NCBI RefSeq assembly: GCF_024323335.1
Contig: NC_066581.1
Coordinates: 34,242,699 to 34,306,698, forward strand
Reading direction: 5' to 3'
Origin: Lathyrus oleraceus
Lineage: Eukaryota > Streptophyta > Magnoliopsida > Fabales > Fabaceae
Length of the DNA stretch: 64,000 bases
Position numbers and translations under genes: made by a program. This document shows, piece after piece, positions 48,001 to 57,972 of the stretch (position 1 is its first letter; each line of letters starts with the position of its first letter). The notes below the pieces were generated by a model. That model had not been told where the DNA came from. It searched no databases and saw only the letters and a program-made list of their open reading frames with translations.

Positions 48001-51000
48001 TATTTCATTGCCATTAACATTAAATGGAACATGAAAATTTCTCCATTTTATTGTTCATTGCCATTACACTTTCTTTTTTTATTTGTTAAAAACAAATTAG
48101 TATCACAAATTTATGTGGTTTTGCGTAAATTTTGATCAAGAGAAAAAGTGTGTTAATAAAAGTACGTTCAATGACTGTGTGCTGCTAGCATTATTCATGT
48201 AGGGAAAATCAAATAAGTTGCACTTGAGATTTATCAAAAATATTAAATAAAGATCTGTTAATTCAGTTTTTTTTAACTAAACTAAGAAAATCATAGAACT
48301 CATGTTATTATATTTTAAAAACTAATCAAATGACCTTACCATGTTGAAGGCATAAATTCCAATACCGAGCTAGCCAACACCTCTTCAAAACAACCTCTTC
48401 CTGAGAGACATAAAGGAAAAACGCATAACTAATGAAGAATGTTAAAATGAATACATTGTTATTATCAACATTAAATCCAACCATTTCTTCCGGCGTGAGT
48501 ATCATTCGTTGAGTCATAAGTTGAAGCTTCTGCAATGCAGATGCTGTTTCCTCCATAGCATTCTGATAAAAAAATGATATATTTAAATTAAATTTATGAG
48601 CATAATATTTATTTGCATCGAAATTGGCAGAAGAAATTGAAACAAAACCATAGAACGTACAAGGTAAAATGCTGGATACCTCAGCATCTGTCTGAAGTGT
48701 TATATTGCCATGAAAACCTCCATGTTTTGAAGCATTTTTCAGAGCAGCCTGAAAAGGAAAATGATGTTAGCCACTCTACCTCCTAATGGCTGGGAAAGGT
48801 AATTTAGATTTTTAACATGTATTCAAATGATTTCTATACAAAGTGAATTATTAATTCTTGGAATTTTAAACACCATTACTATACAACTATAATTGTTTCT
48901 TTGATAAATTGATATGGCAGTAATAGATACATACATGAATGCATAACTACAAGCAACAAAAATCTACAATAGTCCTAGAAGTATGGTTATATAATGGTGA
49001 ATGCATAAAGAATAGGATAGCATTAGTGAAAAGAAAAGTGCACAAACCTCTCTTTGTTGAAGGGCTGCCTCCTTTCTGAAAAATAAAAAGTACAATACAT
49101 GTTAGAAAAAAGAAAAATGTTTAGGAAAACTGAATGTATGGGATTACTTGTGGTTCTGTTTAAGTTCACATTGCTATCTAGTGTTATACTAAAACACAAA
49201 ACACACACGCATGCTCAGCTTGACTATGGTTGTTCTTGTTAATATTAGCTAATACTTGTACCGCAGTTGATCACCTTCTTCAAAAAAAAAACACTTAGAT
49301 CAAATTGTGGATGGATTTCATTCAAAATTTCAACATATTCATATTGAAATTACATGGTTCAAATTTCAATGGAAACAAGTATTAGAAAACAGGAAAGTAC
49401 AGAGGATTTATGAAATTACAAGTGGACACAATGTTCACATTTGAAACCATGTCTAAATGGTATGCTAGATGGATTTTATCCAATCAAACCACAAATTTTG
49501 AAGTGTCATCTTCCTGATGGGTTTTATGTCATATCAATTCATCTAAGTGCTAAACTTGCCTGCTTAATAGGCGAGCCTCCAAGGTTACCCCTTCTCCAAG
49601 ATTAGCAACCTGTAAACAAAATACAAAGAAAGTTGGTATAATTGGTGCTTAATGTTCATGTATCATGAAATGCATGATATTGTTTTGTCAAACTCATAAA
49701 TTAAATGCACTGTTTTTATTAAGAATGTGTTGAATTTTATTCAATATAGTTGGCGATGTATAAAAAGTCAAATTCATTATATGATGTAGCATAACGACCT
49801 TAGATGTCAATGTAAATTGTTTATATGTATTCAAATCAAATATACACCAATAATGCATTTTGGCCTTGGCTGACATGAATATCACATTTATGATGTTGCA
49901 CTACTCCTTTTTTGTGTATGGTGGTTACTATTGCATACTTAAGTTTCTCATCATGGAGTTAAAAAGAAGTTCCTGATCATTAAACCATTTGTAGTGTGTT
50001 TTACTTGTGCATTAGACCAGTAAATAAAGAAACGTTGTCAAAGAAAGACAAATATTAGCTGCTCCCTGAAATGTATTACCTGTTGCTCTAGTTGCCTAAC
50101 TCTCGATTCAGCTTCCTCGCATCTCTCCTCTGCAAGTCGAAGCTGTGAGGATACACATGTTAATATGGCATGCCCAAAAAGTGTGTATGCAAAACATAAT
50201 CACCTCTAAGAATGAAGAAAAAATTAACGTTACAGTCAACAATGTTTCAACCCAAATATATACGAGATTCGTTCTTCTACATTGTCATGTTACAATTATA
50301 AGAACAGCGGCTAAAATCTCAAGTGTCTATAAGGAATAAGGATAACAAATTTATCTATCACCTTTTCATGTAAATTGTCCCTTTCTTCTTGTAGCATATC
50401 AAGCTGCATTGAAATTTACTTCTCATTAGTAGATTCCTAAAAAGAGATAACAGTCGCATATGAACAAGGCAGTTGAAGATTAAGAAACGTAAAGATTAAG
50501 AAACGTAAATTGTCCCTTTCTTCTTGAGAAAGAATTAGAATTACATGTCTATTTGCTATATTACTAGTAACATTGAGATAACAAGATTTCAAATATACGA
50601 GTGTAAGTACAAATGTATAATAGTAATGAGAATTAAATATTATTTTATTCCCTTCAATTATAATGTTTTTTGGTTTTAATCCTAGATGTTTTTCTTTTAA
50701 GGTTTTGTTAGGAGTCCAAGAATTGGATTCCAAAGAAAGAACACTCTTTATTAAAAAATAAGAAATAACATGAGAGCAAGCTCTCGTCAAAGGTTTCCTC
50801 TTCACAATAGAGTTGCTACTCTATTCACAATTGATTACAATACTTAATACTACCTCCGTTTTTTATTATATGTCACTTTGGAAAAATATTTTGTACCACA
50901 ATATAAGTCGTTTTATAATACCAATGAATCATTAATGTTATTTTTCCTATTATACCCTTAAATATTTATTATTCTCCCTCCTTTCAATTATATTAATTTG

Positions 51001-54000
51001 TCTTTCCAATACCATTAATGAAGGATAATTTTGTAAAATCCTTCATAATTTATCTTTTTCATACCATAATTATTAGATTTCTTAATACGTGTGAAAAGTC
51101 AAAAACGACTTATAATAAAAAACGGAGGGAGTAATGATTAGCTCTACATTGTATTATCCTATTTATACAAATAACCCTATAACAACCTCGACTAACTAAC
51201 TCCTAACAGCCCTTAACTACTTTAACTACTCTAACTAACCACTATTCTATATTCTAACAGTACACCCCTCTTTAAAAGAACCTTGTCCTCAAGGTTGACA
51301 TCTACTATATTCTTCTTGTAAGTGTAATACTTTGATAACATGCATTGGTTTCCCTTTTCTCTTCAACACACTCATATATATTCTTGTCACTTGGATCCCA
51401 CAATTGTAGAGAATAAGTACCTGCAGCATAGTGCAGTATATCCTTATTTAGGATGATGCCACCTGAATCCCACTGATGGAAATACAAAGATCCATTCACC
51501 ATTTTCTTCTCTGCTGCCATGGTTAACTTGTCAATTATTTTGCACACTATTATATGCCCCACTCCCGACAGAAATAAAGCCTGGTATGCAAGTGTTTCCT
51601 CGACACCTACTTACTCATCCTCATCTGAAAGAACAACTGTCCATTCCGAATCATAATCCTCATTTTCTTCTTGATCTTGATTTAGAGTTTTACCCAAATC
51701 ACAAAGAAACTTTTCCAATCTTCTATCTTTCTCCTTTCTAAGAGTAGTCTCTTCTCTTTGAATATGCGCGTAACAGGAGATTTCGTCAATGTCGACCTGG
51801 TAGGTATTGCTTTTGGATTTACTCTTGTGGTTTAGGCTCAAGAAAATCCCTTGCTGGTGGATTGGAGTCCAAAGGTTGTGGCGAAGGGGGTCGTTTGAAC
51901 CCAATGTTCGCTAACAACTGCAAATTCTAATCTTGATGTTTTCGTAAGGAAAATTGGTTGTTCGACTGGCCCTTGCACATGGGCTATTTGCCAGTCGTTT
52001 CTAAGAGAAATGATCCGCTAAGATCTTGGATCTCTTAAGGAAATGACTACGGCAGTGGAATTGGATTGCTTATGAGTTACAATTTTTCCCCTTCTGACTC
52101 TACCACTGGCAAAGACTGAAAATGACACAGCCAACCTTCTCGTCACTCTTCTTCATATTACCAAGAATCTGATCCCTGTATATTTCTTGCTATTTCTCTC
52201 GTATCTCCACCACCAGTTAACTCATTTCTTCTAGGAGGTTTTTCTCTCCCTTTGTACTTTTTGCTTCAAGGTTGAAAATCCTTCTACAACTCAGTTATCA
52301 TTGCTTGCTATGATCTCAAGATTAGATTTGAAGAGAATGACACCCAGTTTGAATTTGGGTCCTCTTGACACTAAGAACTGAACGAGCGTATGGCTTCTCC
52401 CTCCATGCTCATGAAAGCCCATTGCAACTAATCGTCCTCGTGAGTTTCTTGAACGTCAAAAATCTTTTCAGCCCTTGCAAGCCATCCAATGGAGTCTTTC
52501 CCTCTAAAAGTTGGCAAATTCACCATTTGTGATGGCTCCATCTCCAACAACAATGGCACTCCTAGAAGATCCGGCATGTCGGACCAATTGTTAGGAACCC
52601 ATGAATTGGACTCCAAAGAAAAAACATTCTTTATTAAAAAATAGGAAATAACATAAACTCAAACTCTCCTCAAGGGTTTCCTTTTCACAATAGAGTTGAT
52701 ACTCTAATCACAATTGATTACAATATTCAATAACTATTAACTACCAAATCTACATTATATTCTCATATTTATACAAATACTCCTATAACAACTTCAGCTA
52801 ACTAATAAACTAACCAACTTATATAACAACCCTTAATTACTTTAACTACTCTAACTAACCAGTATTCTAGATCCTAACAAATCCATCCCCGCTAATTCAA
52901 AAATTGTTAGTTTTAGTCTCTAATGTCATATGTGGCTCGATGAACCGACTATAAGGACTCGATGAACCGATGATAAGAACTAAAAGCAAATGTTCTTGAA
53001 GTTGCAAAGACTAAATCCAAACAAAACAAAAATCCTACATGGACTTAAAACCATGAAACACTACAATGGCGGGAACTACAATCATATTTAAACCTAAAAA
53101 CTACTAAGATTGCATTAATTACATCAACCATACCTCATCCTCAAGCTCAGTAGTTTGACGTGGCGGCTGATTGACATTTTCTCTTACTTTCATACTGCCC
53201 AAATCAAGTGACAATCTACATGTTCATTAGATATGCATAGCATTACAAATAAGCATAAAAATCACAAAGCAAATAAATAACAACATTTTCGGATTATACC
53301 TTCTGTCTCTTTTAGTAATATCAGGAAGAGACTCCGACGGATGAATACTAAGAGAAGCAGCCGGCCTGAGTGTGATAGGTACACTCGCCGGAACCAACGG
53401 AACCACCTTAGAAAGTCCACTAGGCCGCCCGGAGTTCGCTCGAGCAGAAGGCGGTTGATCATTGTTCGCATTACTCGATTGCGATGACCTAGAAAAAGCT
53501 AAACTGCGTGCAGAAGGAGACATATCGAGAGCTCGATTCCCCGTTGTTGAACGAGCGGAGGGTGGTTGTTGTTGGTCCCCTTGATTGACATTATGTGTGG
53601 CGATTCGTGGCGGAGTTTGGTCGGCGCCGGAGAATGACGATCGGACGCTTGATACGGTTCGTAAAGATTGGGGTTGGTCTTGAACGGAGCGAATTGACTA
53701 ACAGAAACAAAATCGAAATTGTGTAAATTTGTTATAATTAAGCGAATTTGAGTTAAAGTGAGAATGAAGAATGTGATTAATTACCCCTGGCGGTGGTGCT
53801 GGAGAACGTGATCTTGCAGACGGTGGTTGATCTTGAGACGAGCGAAATGACTGATAACAAAACAGAGGTTTCAAATTTTCAAATCAAACAATCTTTTATT
53901 CCATATGATGTGAATGTTCTTAAAGAGTTAGAGCTTGTATTTTAGGTTTGGTTATTTTAGTGTATGTTTTACTCTATGGGTGTTTATTTGAATATGCATC

Positions 54001-54715
54001 TTCCATACAACATCTAACCGAAAGTAACTCTTTGTCATGTTCAAGAACCAAACGCACTTTTAATTATTAAATACTCAAAAATAAATCATACCATTGGAGA
54101 CCGTGATCTTGCAGAAGGAGCTTGTTCCTGAGAAGAACGAACTGTCTAATCGAAACAACACGAAAATGAGGTTTCAATTTTTCATACAATTTGCAAAATA
54201 CTGTGAAGCAAAAATTACCATTGGCGATCTTGCTCGTGGTGGAGGTTGATCTTGAGTACTCCTAACTGGCTAATATTCAAACAACAACATTCAATAATAA
54301 CAACATCAATGTGAATAGAAAGAAAAACTAGGCCAGTATCATTGTATCGCGAAAACTTTTACGTGACTGTGATGGTTTTCTAAAACACTGAATTAGTTAC
54401 CATGGGAGAACGAGGTCGAATTGGTCTTCTACCAGCGAGTCCAATGCCTCCGGTGCCACTGATTGAAGTGTAGTCAAGAGCAATATCGTCGTCTTCTTCT
54501 TCCTCTTCGCCGATTGGTTGATGCGACATAACATGTGCAAGTCTCTGAGCGGCAGCTTTTGTGGAGGTGTTTTGTGCTCTCTTCGACATGGCAACACCGC
54601 CGGTGGAGCCTGCACGAACATGACGGTGTATCGGCGACATTATCACCGGCGAAGACGGTGATGCCGGCGCCCCGGTTGTACTTTGCTGTCTGTCGTACAT
54701 TCTCCGGCGATCCAT
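39029..54715 (-). CDS. SCD2: SCD2, coiled-coil protein of stomatal cytokinesis and trafficking
   Basis: Orthologue of Arabidopsis STOMATAL CYTOKINESIS DEFECTIVE 2, which acts with the DENN protein SCD1 in clathrin-linked trafficking, exocytosis and cytokinesis. Twenty coding exons (minus strand, high to low): 54715-54401, 54269-54219, 54145-54092, 53850-53785, 53697-53300, 53215-53134, 50403-50362, 50142-50080, 49609-49560, 49075-49048, 48748-48680, 48562-48482, 48400-48340, 47992-47885, 47706-47591, 40803-40734, 40385-40344, 40044-40004, 39929-39803, 39150-39029. All phases agree: 1986 bp, 661 residues. The start [10 protein letters not shown] follows a 5' UTR intron. Exons 1-5 encode a disordered Ser/Pro/Arg region, exons 6-12 a coiled coil, later exons the conserved [14 protein letters not shown] and [16 protein letters not shown] regions. 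The exon 9 donor is GC. Introns 6 and 15 are swollen by transposons. No disabling change seen. Confidence 0.92.
39193..39604. mobile_element. Tourist-like MITE in last intron of SCD2
   Basis: Termini GGGTGTGTTTGATT and (reverse) GGGCCCGTTTGAATC form an imperfect terminal inverted repeat, flanked by TTA on both sides (39190-39192 and 39605-39607), the target duplication of PIF/Harbinger-type MITEs. The interior is A/T-rich with AAAAACAG-like repeats that can fold on themselves. Length 412 bp. Confidence 0.75.
40804..41389. other. SCD2 intron 15, upstream-coordinate part, no gene
   Basis: AT-rich intron sequence. At 41302-41316 GGGACGGACGGAGTA looks like one end of a Stowaway/Mariner MITE with an adjoining short inverted repeat AGCTCCATT...AATGGAGCT (about 41241-41292). 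The matching other terminus is not convincing. No coding sequence is seen. Confidence 0.4.
41390..41670 (-). pseudogene. Ty1/copia remnant J, protease segment
   Basis: On the minus strand the sequence across 46615-46587 and then 41670-41640 reads [13 protein letters not shown], the copia protease active-site motif, followed by LDLYTRL and later VTPIGNVNL (near 41560-41580). The chromovirus E is inserted exactly in this motif, its GGGTA target site being the Ala-Thr-Pro codons. Stops are present, so this is an old dead copy. Confidence 0.7.
41901..42207 (+). pseudogene. Element E gag N-terminus, before frame break
   Basis: ATG at 41901 opens the Gag frame: an Arg/Glu-rich helix (residues 1-50), then [20 protein letters not shown], the conserved start of the capsid domain of plant gypsy elements. 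At a run of nine T (42200-42208) the reading continues in the next frame, so this frame ends at 42263 without meaning after the run. One T fewer would keep the frame. It could be a real inactivating slip, a sequencing error in a homopolymer, or less likely programmed frameshifting. Confidence 0.8.
42208..46365 (+). CDS. Element E gag-pol polyprotein with chromodomain
   Basis: A single open frame (first ATG 42169, 1398 codons; homology from about 42208). Residue numbers from 42169: capsid to ~160; zinc-knuckle-like [14 protein letters not shown] ~224; protease [11 protein letters not shown] with the catalytic Asp at ~302; reverse transcriptase with [30 protein letters not shown] and FFDDILVYS (Asp pair ~650); RNase H with [14 protein letters not shown] and [10 protein letters not shown]; integrase zinc finger SSHQGGHSG...CETCLRCK (~978-1023); catalytic Asp ~1053, Asp in IVSDRDPLF ~1112, Glu in [10 protein letters not shown] ~1148; chromodomain [14 protein letters not shown] at the end. 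All catalytic residues are present and there is no stop. Only the gag frame break argues against activity. Confidence 0.93.
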   Translation, partial: SLDGTQEGDKVSVASIALDDNSFRWFQSLEQGSNGRLTWPNFTEALKMRFSLEFDSPMEELKKLVQTGSLEAYQESFDNLMGRTALTESQKLQCYLGGLQQELCNGVKMFAPRTVLEATRIAKLQERSLDLLQKRLVPANRTQSSWSEKKNTVSNTFDKKVMPQEKKGIVEGSQKSILGKPAYTFQKKLSPKEMDEHRAQNLCFFCHDKFFPGHDCPQRKKMQVFLMEVGEENQLDSIEVDSVSGEVSNEPIQSVDPTVSLNAIQGDSSHPMMRLIGWLGKKRVHVLIDTGSTHNFISQKLCKEGLNILQPMHPLRITVADGGLIHGAGRCEGIRLKLQGYDFLTDAIAIPLSSCDVILGMQWLRQWGVIQWDFTNMAMEFSMNGMNVKLQAVKENKSKVVSASKLHQLVVEDSFCYMLQLLPCSAEAVCCSVTTKELEDPVMTAHRESVLQEFQEVFETPTELPPFRGIHDHQIVLKEGSNPVSLRPYRYPPAQKDIIDGMVRELLDSGVIQPSSSPFASPVVLVKKKDGSWRMCVDYRRLNEMTVKAKFPIPLVEDLLDELGGAVVFSKLDLRAGYHQIRMKSEDVPKTAFQTHGGQYEYVVMPFGLSNAPATFQGTMNTIFSGLLRKCVLIFFDDILVYSPSLEAHVDHLRQVFQILKAHTFYVKKSKCAFLTTRIEYLGHFITPIGVTTDPIKVQAVRAWPTPQTVKQLRGFLGLTGYYRRFIKGYSIIASPLTDLLKRDSFHWPEEAHTAFTTLKDALSNSPVLAIPDMQKPFVVETDASSTGIGAVLMQDRHPVAFISKVLSPKNRLLSVYDRELLALVHAVSKWHQYLSLNTFTILTDQHSLKYLLEQRLSTPAQYRWVTKLMGLSYEILYKKGKDNVAADALSASHGEVLQLTVSSISSELWDSLLKSYEHDSALQGLKLQVLSNPALHPHFSVLDNLLYRKQKLVIPNDGQVRLVILQWLHSSHQGGHSGIRASIARIKSMFYWKGLAKDVTKFIQQCETCLRCKYEPRAVAGLLQPLPVPEGVWQSIAMDFIEKLPKSHGKDTIWVVIDRLSKYAHFIPIAHPFTASKLAEIFIAEIYKLHGAPANIVSDRDPLFTSKFWGSFLGQLGISQSLTTAYHPQSDGQSEVLNRCLEHYLRAMTWQRPKEWVNWLPLAEWWYNTTYHSAIQATPYEIVYGQAPPLHLPYCPQSTKVEAVDRSFIVREEMIQKLQGNLVRAQARMKRQADKHRSDREFKEGDWVFLKLQPYRQASAQYRASEKLSPRFYGPYQVLHRVGKVAYTLILPSTSRIHPTFHVSLLKPCPDENIPVVALPEEWGSLDDPKEPFKILKRRSIQRHNRAVTEVLIQWKGEAMEEATWELLYKLKLQFPYFDVTAVP
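46592..47585 (-). pseudogene. Ty1/copia remnant J, LTR, primer site and gag
   Basis: On the minus strand the primer-site-like TGGTATCAGAAG (47350-47361) follows a TGTTATATC...GTTCAGTA stretch (about 47585-47362), which would be its 5' LTR. Below it gag pieces occur in mixed frames: [18 protein letters not shown] and [19 protein letters not shown]. It continues into the protease motif split by element E. Stops and frameshifts are many. The LTR would begin only six bases inside intron 15 of SCD2, next to the exon 15 donor. Confidence 0.6.
50404..50705. repeat. SCD2 intron 6, filler DNA with copied piece of exon 7
   Basis: Positions 50505-50526 repeat exactly 22 bp of exon 7 (50370-50391), beginning GTAAATTGTCCC. 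Just before it, GATTAAGAAACGTAAA occurs twice in tandem (from 50478 and 50494). Such patchwork is typical of end-joining repair that copies nearby templates. It is not an exon because no acceptor and frame fit. Confidence 0.7.
50850..51131. mobile_element. Stowaway-type MITE nested in F LTR
   Basis: Ends CTACCTCCGTTTTTTATTA and AAAAAACGGAGGGAG are terminal inverted repeats of the Mariner/Stowaway type, with TA on both sides (50848-50849 and 51132-51133). Length 282 bp. Removing it makes the left LTR about the same length as the right one, which confirms the boundaries. Confidence 0.88.
51611..52616 (-). pseudogene. Element F gag remnant
   Basis: The frame from 52616 starts inside the LTR and reads [20 protein letters not shown], a typical start of a plant gypsy capsid domain, ending at a stop at 52428. 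Further capsid-like pieces ([20 protein letters not shown]) follow with stops. A separate open stretch 51904-51611 is rich in Glu/Asp/Lys and has no recognised domain. No enzyme domains remain. Confidence 0.65.
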
Positions 54716-54960
54716 CTACGTAACAGAAACAAAAAAGGTTAAGAAATGTGATCGCGTTTGCATGGTGATGTTGTTTAACCTTGTTATTACGTTATAGTTA
54801 AAATTAGAATTACCTGAGAATTGATGAAAATCTGATGGAAATGGTAAGGAGATTGGAGTGGTGGATCTTTCTATTCGTTCATTGACAGAACAAAATTGCA
54901 TGGGAGGTATGACGTGGAACGTTTCTATTTTGTAACAGTCTCCGAACATCATGTAACTAA
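54716..54960 (-). promoter_or_regulatory. SCD2: SCD2 5' UTR with leader intron
   Basis: A donor CTCAG|GTAATTC at 54813 and an acceptor GTTACGTAG at 54716 bound a 98-bp intron that ends exactly at the start codon. The 5' UTR exon lies above 54814; its upstream end is not visible. Leader introns next to the ATG often raise expression in plants, an inference here. Confidence 0.65.
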
Positions 54961-55640
54961 TACAGCCATTAGTTAACACAAATCGTTTCTTTCTTATTGG
55001 GTAAAATTCATTGACTATCCAGTCATTAAAGTATATAAATTCACTAATATAGTCTCAACATATTGAAAGTAAAGATTAATTTAACAAGTTTACCGTATGG
55101 ATTATTTTCTAAATTTTATAGATTGTGATATATATTCTTTCCGATTATTAGATTGGACTTTATTACATTTATTATTATAGTATTATTCTTTGCATAATAT
55201 TTTTATTAAATTATAATTATTTTCAATAATACTTTTGTAAGTATTAGATATTTATAAATAATTATAATTTTAAATAATTTTCTTAAATAATTTTTTTTGT
55301 CTAGTCTTAAGTATAACTATTAAAATAATTATTATTTTATGTGTCATAATTATTATTTACTAAAATTTGGTTTTAAAAACATGAATGTATCTCTTATATA
55401 CAAAATATTTTGAATAATTTAATCATAAAATAAGCCGAACTAACTTTTTACTGTGTATTGGATCGACAAATTAATATTTTTAATGTTTTGTTCATTTAAT
55501 TTTTTTCAAATATTTTAAATAAAGAGTATGATGACACTCTATCATTGCATACTTTTTGTCGAAGAAATTGAGTCATAAATTTCATTTTTAATGTTTTGTT
55601 CATTGCATGCTTCTTTTAAATATTTTTAATGTTTTGTTCA
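54961..55640. other. AT-rich spacer upstream of SCD2
   Basis: About 680 bp of AT-rich sequence between the SCD2 leader and MULE copy 2. The phrase TTTTTAATGTTTTGTTCATT occurs near 55480, 55588 and 55625, a small direct repeat. It probably includes the SCD2 promoter, but no specific element is convincing. Confidence 0.45.
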
Positions 55641-55654
55641 TTTTGTCTCCGGAT

Positions 55655-55920
55655 CCGGTCCACTAAGGAAAGGAACAAGAGACTCATAAACTTCATCAAA
55701 GTGTTCTTTCTTTCCATACAATCGTGTGTATGATTATTTATGAGCCCTCAACTCTTGGATAAGTTGATGGCGGCCAAGTGTATGATTATCTTCTCCTTTA
55801 CTGAGTAAAGCCGAAATAGCTTGATATCCATAATTATCACCCCCACTACATTGACGATCTGGTCGATATATTTGTCCATAAAAATCGTCATCTCGTCGTT
55901 GAATGAAATTTTTGGCGGAG
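55655..55920 (-). pseudogene. OTU-type cysteine protease domain remnant of MULE copy 2
   Basis: On the minus strand downstream of the transposase the sequence reads CSGGDNYGYQAISALLSKGE, then HTLGRHQLIQELRAHK, a stop, then SYTRLYGKKEHFDEVYESL. This matches the N-terminal half of OTU domains carried by some plant MULEs, whose active site is Asp-Gly-Asn-Cys-Gly-Tyr. Here the catalytic Cys position is Tyr and Gly is Asp, so it is catalytically dead, besides the stop. The His part of the active site was not found. Confidence 0.7.
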
Positions 55921-56214
55921 GCTGCGTCGGAAGTGGTTTGCTAATGTGAGCTCCTTTGACAACACTTTTTTTTTAGATTTTGGAGATGGTGAATCGGGAA
56001 AAACTTTGTCACACATGTTCAAAATATGAAGGAGATTGTGTAGTCGAATTTTCATTCAGTGTAGGTTTCACTTTCTTCTGAGCACCTTTTCTTTTTACTA
56101 GTTGAAAGGACAATTTCATGTTAGTGGTTTCCGGATAGGAATCTTCCTCAATTGTTCTTTGATGTGGAGTTTCATGTTGTCATCATCTTTTAAAAATCTC
56201 TCTTGTATCATTTC

Positions 56215-57972
56215 TCATTCGATCAAAATAGAGATATTCGATTTACCATCATTCATGACACCATCACCATCAAACCTAAATCTCTTACAATGAGTGCAAA
56301 CCTCCTCCATTTTTATTGAGTCACCAAGTTTCACTTTTTTAGCAATAACATAAGAACATGGGAGACCATATGTTTTCATAATTGTGCATCCACACTTTGC
56401 GTTATCAAAGCCTATATTATCAGCTCGTTTAGCCTCGTGAAAAATATAGTTCAAACCCGCCCGAGAAATGTTACTGACCAACTGAGAATATGAAATGTTG
56501 TGTTTAAATCTATGTTCCAAAACTGTGATGCTCCGACCAAATGATGTTTTTATCTCATTATGTTGGTTTTAAATCATGTGGTTCATAGAGTCTCAATCTC
56601 TACACAAATCACCCTTACTATTTCCCAACCAATTTTTCAAAGTAGCATGGACAAACTCAACTCTGTTAATTATTGTATTTCTAAGGTGTCTAACACTATT
56701 AGTCCATGCACAAACAAATTTCTCCTTCATCTGGTCAAGAATTATGCTTTCAACATATTTCAACAAATCTCGATACTTTTCACACACTTTTTTGAAATGC
56801 ATAACATAATCGGCATATAGTTCATTTGTGGAAGAATTTATCATACGATTTCATGCATCCATTATTTTTTCCACAACCACACCTGCCTTCACCATTTTTC
56901 CATCTTCAGACTCTATCTGTTTCGTCCCTACCACGGGTTTAACCCGACTTCTCACATTCTTTGTTATGTGATACCTACAAAGTAATGCAATGAAATAAGG
57001 AAATACCTTTGCAACCGAATTCATCAATGCAGTATCGCGGTCGGTAACAATCGCTCTAGGAATCTTACCTCGACCCTTCAACAATGCCTGACACACCTCT
57101 AAGGCCCAAATAAAGTTGTCTTTTTTTCACACTCAAGAAATGAAAACCCAACAGAATATGTCTTCTCAGTTGAGGTAACACCAATCATCTCCAATAATGA
57201 AAGTCTATACTTGTTGACCTTGTAGGTTGAATCAAATATGAGCACCGTAGGAAACGTGTTGAACAACTTTATGGAATCATGATGAGTCCAAAATATATCT
57301 CTAACGGTAACTCCATCCTCGGGCGTTCGGTACCTAGACATGTAATTGTTATCATCCAACTGTTTCAAGAGTTGTTGCATCTCAGTTCTAACCCCTTAAG
57401 CACCTTGTTAGTCAGGTACCGAATATTATACACTTGCTTGATATTTAATATACTTTTGGGTCGTTTCCGTTTCAATGTTGCAAGTATATTTTTCGGTTGA
57501 ACCATATTCGAGGTCATGTCAGCAACACATTCCTTCTCTTCAGGCATGAGCCGACACACACTAGGATGACCGACTACTTTTTCACAAAAATCATGGTTAT
57601 GCAAACGACATATCACATTAAATCTCCAGTTTTTGTTTGCCAACATGTAACCACACAACTTGAACGAACACTCTTATTTTCTAAAACAAGGGTCATCTCT
57701 TTTAAAATTTCGGAGATGAGTTCGATATTTCTTGTTTCTTTCGCATGTCATTGTTATAAAAGCGCATATTCTATCCGAACCATTATGGGATCTTTCGATA
57801 ACCACACCAAATCCAAGGTTAGAGGCCTTCATATAAATCCATTGATGCATTTGATCACGAGATTCAAATTCTTGCTTGTTTTTAAATTGGTTGCCAACAT
57901 CTATGCCTTCACGACAACACCTTGGACATTCGGAGAAACAATTTGTTTTGGAAAAACATCGGAATGCACCAT
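56215..57972 (-). pseudogene. MULE transposase remnant, copy 2
   Basis: From ATG 57972 (stop after about 23 codons). Pieces: FAR1-type zinc region with NWRFNVICRLHNHDFCEK (about 57630); transposase core with LIFDSTYKVNKYRLSLLEMIG (first Asp, about 57230); frame change near a T run at 57118; PRAIVTDRDTALMNSVAKVF (second Asp, about 57040); RVEFVHATLKNWLG (Glu, about 56650); SWIM-like CGCTIMKTYGLPCSYVI (about 56395-56345), where the usual His of the finger is Tyr. The catalytic triad survives but the frame is broken several times. Confidence 0.85.

Larger units (their letters stand above)
50706..52879 (-). mobile_element. Ty3/gypsy deletion derivative F in SCD2 intron 6
   Basis: LTR-like repeats 50706-51259 and 52589-52879 both start TGTTAGGA and end CTAACA on the plus strand; the left one is longer because a MITE sits in it. 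Read on the minus strand, a purine tract TTTAAAGAGGGGTG (51260-51274) precedes the left LTR, so the element is in minus orientation. The interior is only 1.3 kb with a broken gag, and protease to integrase are missing. No matching 5-bp flanks were found (GGTTT and AATCC), so a later rearrangement is possible. Confidence 0.78.

Noticed and set aside
48326..48556. Single 76-codon gene with [14 protein letters not shown]
   Set aside because: It is two SCD2 exons (48482-48562 and 48340-48400) read through the intron between them.
53227..53523. Separate 98-codon gene starting [10 protein letters not shown]
   Set aside because: It is the inner part of SCD2 exon 5, which continues upstream to 53697, followed by intron read-through.
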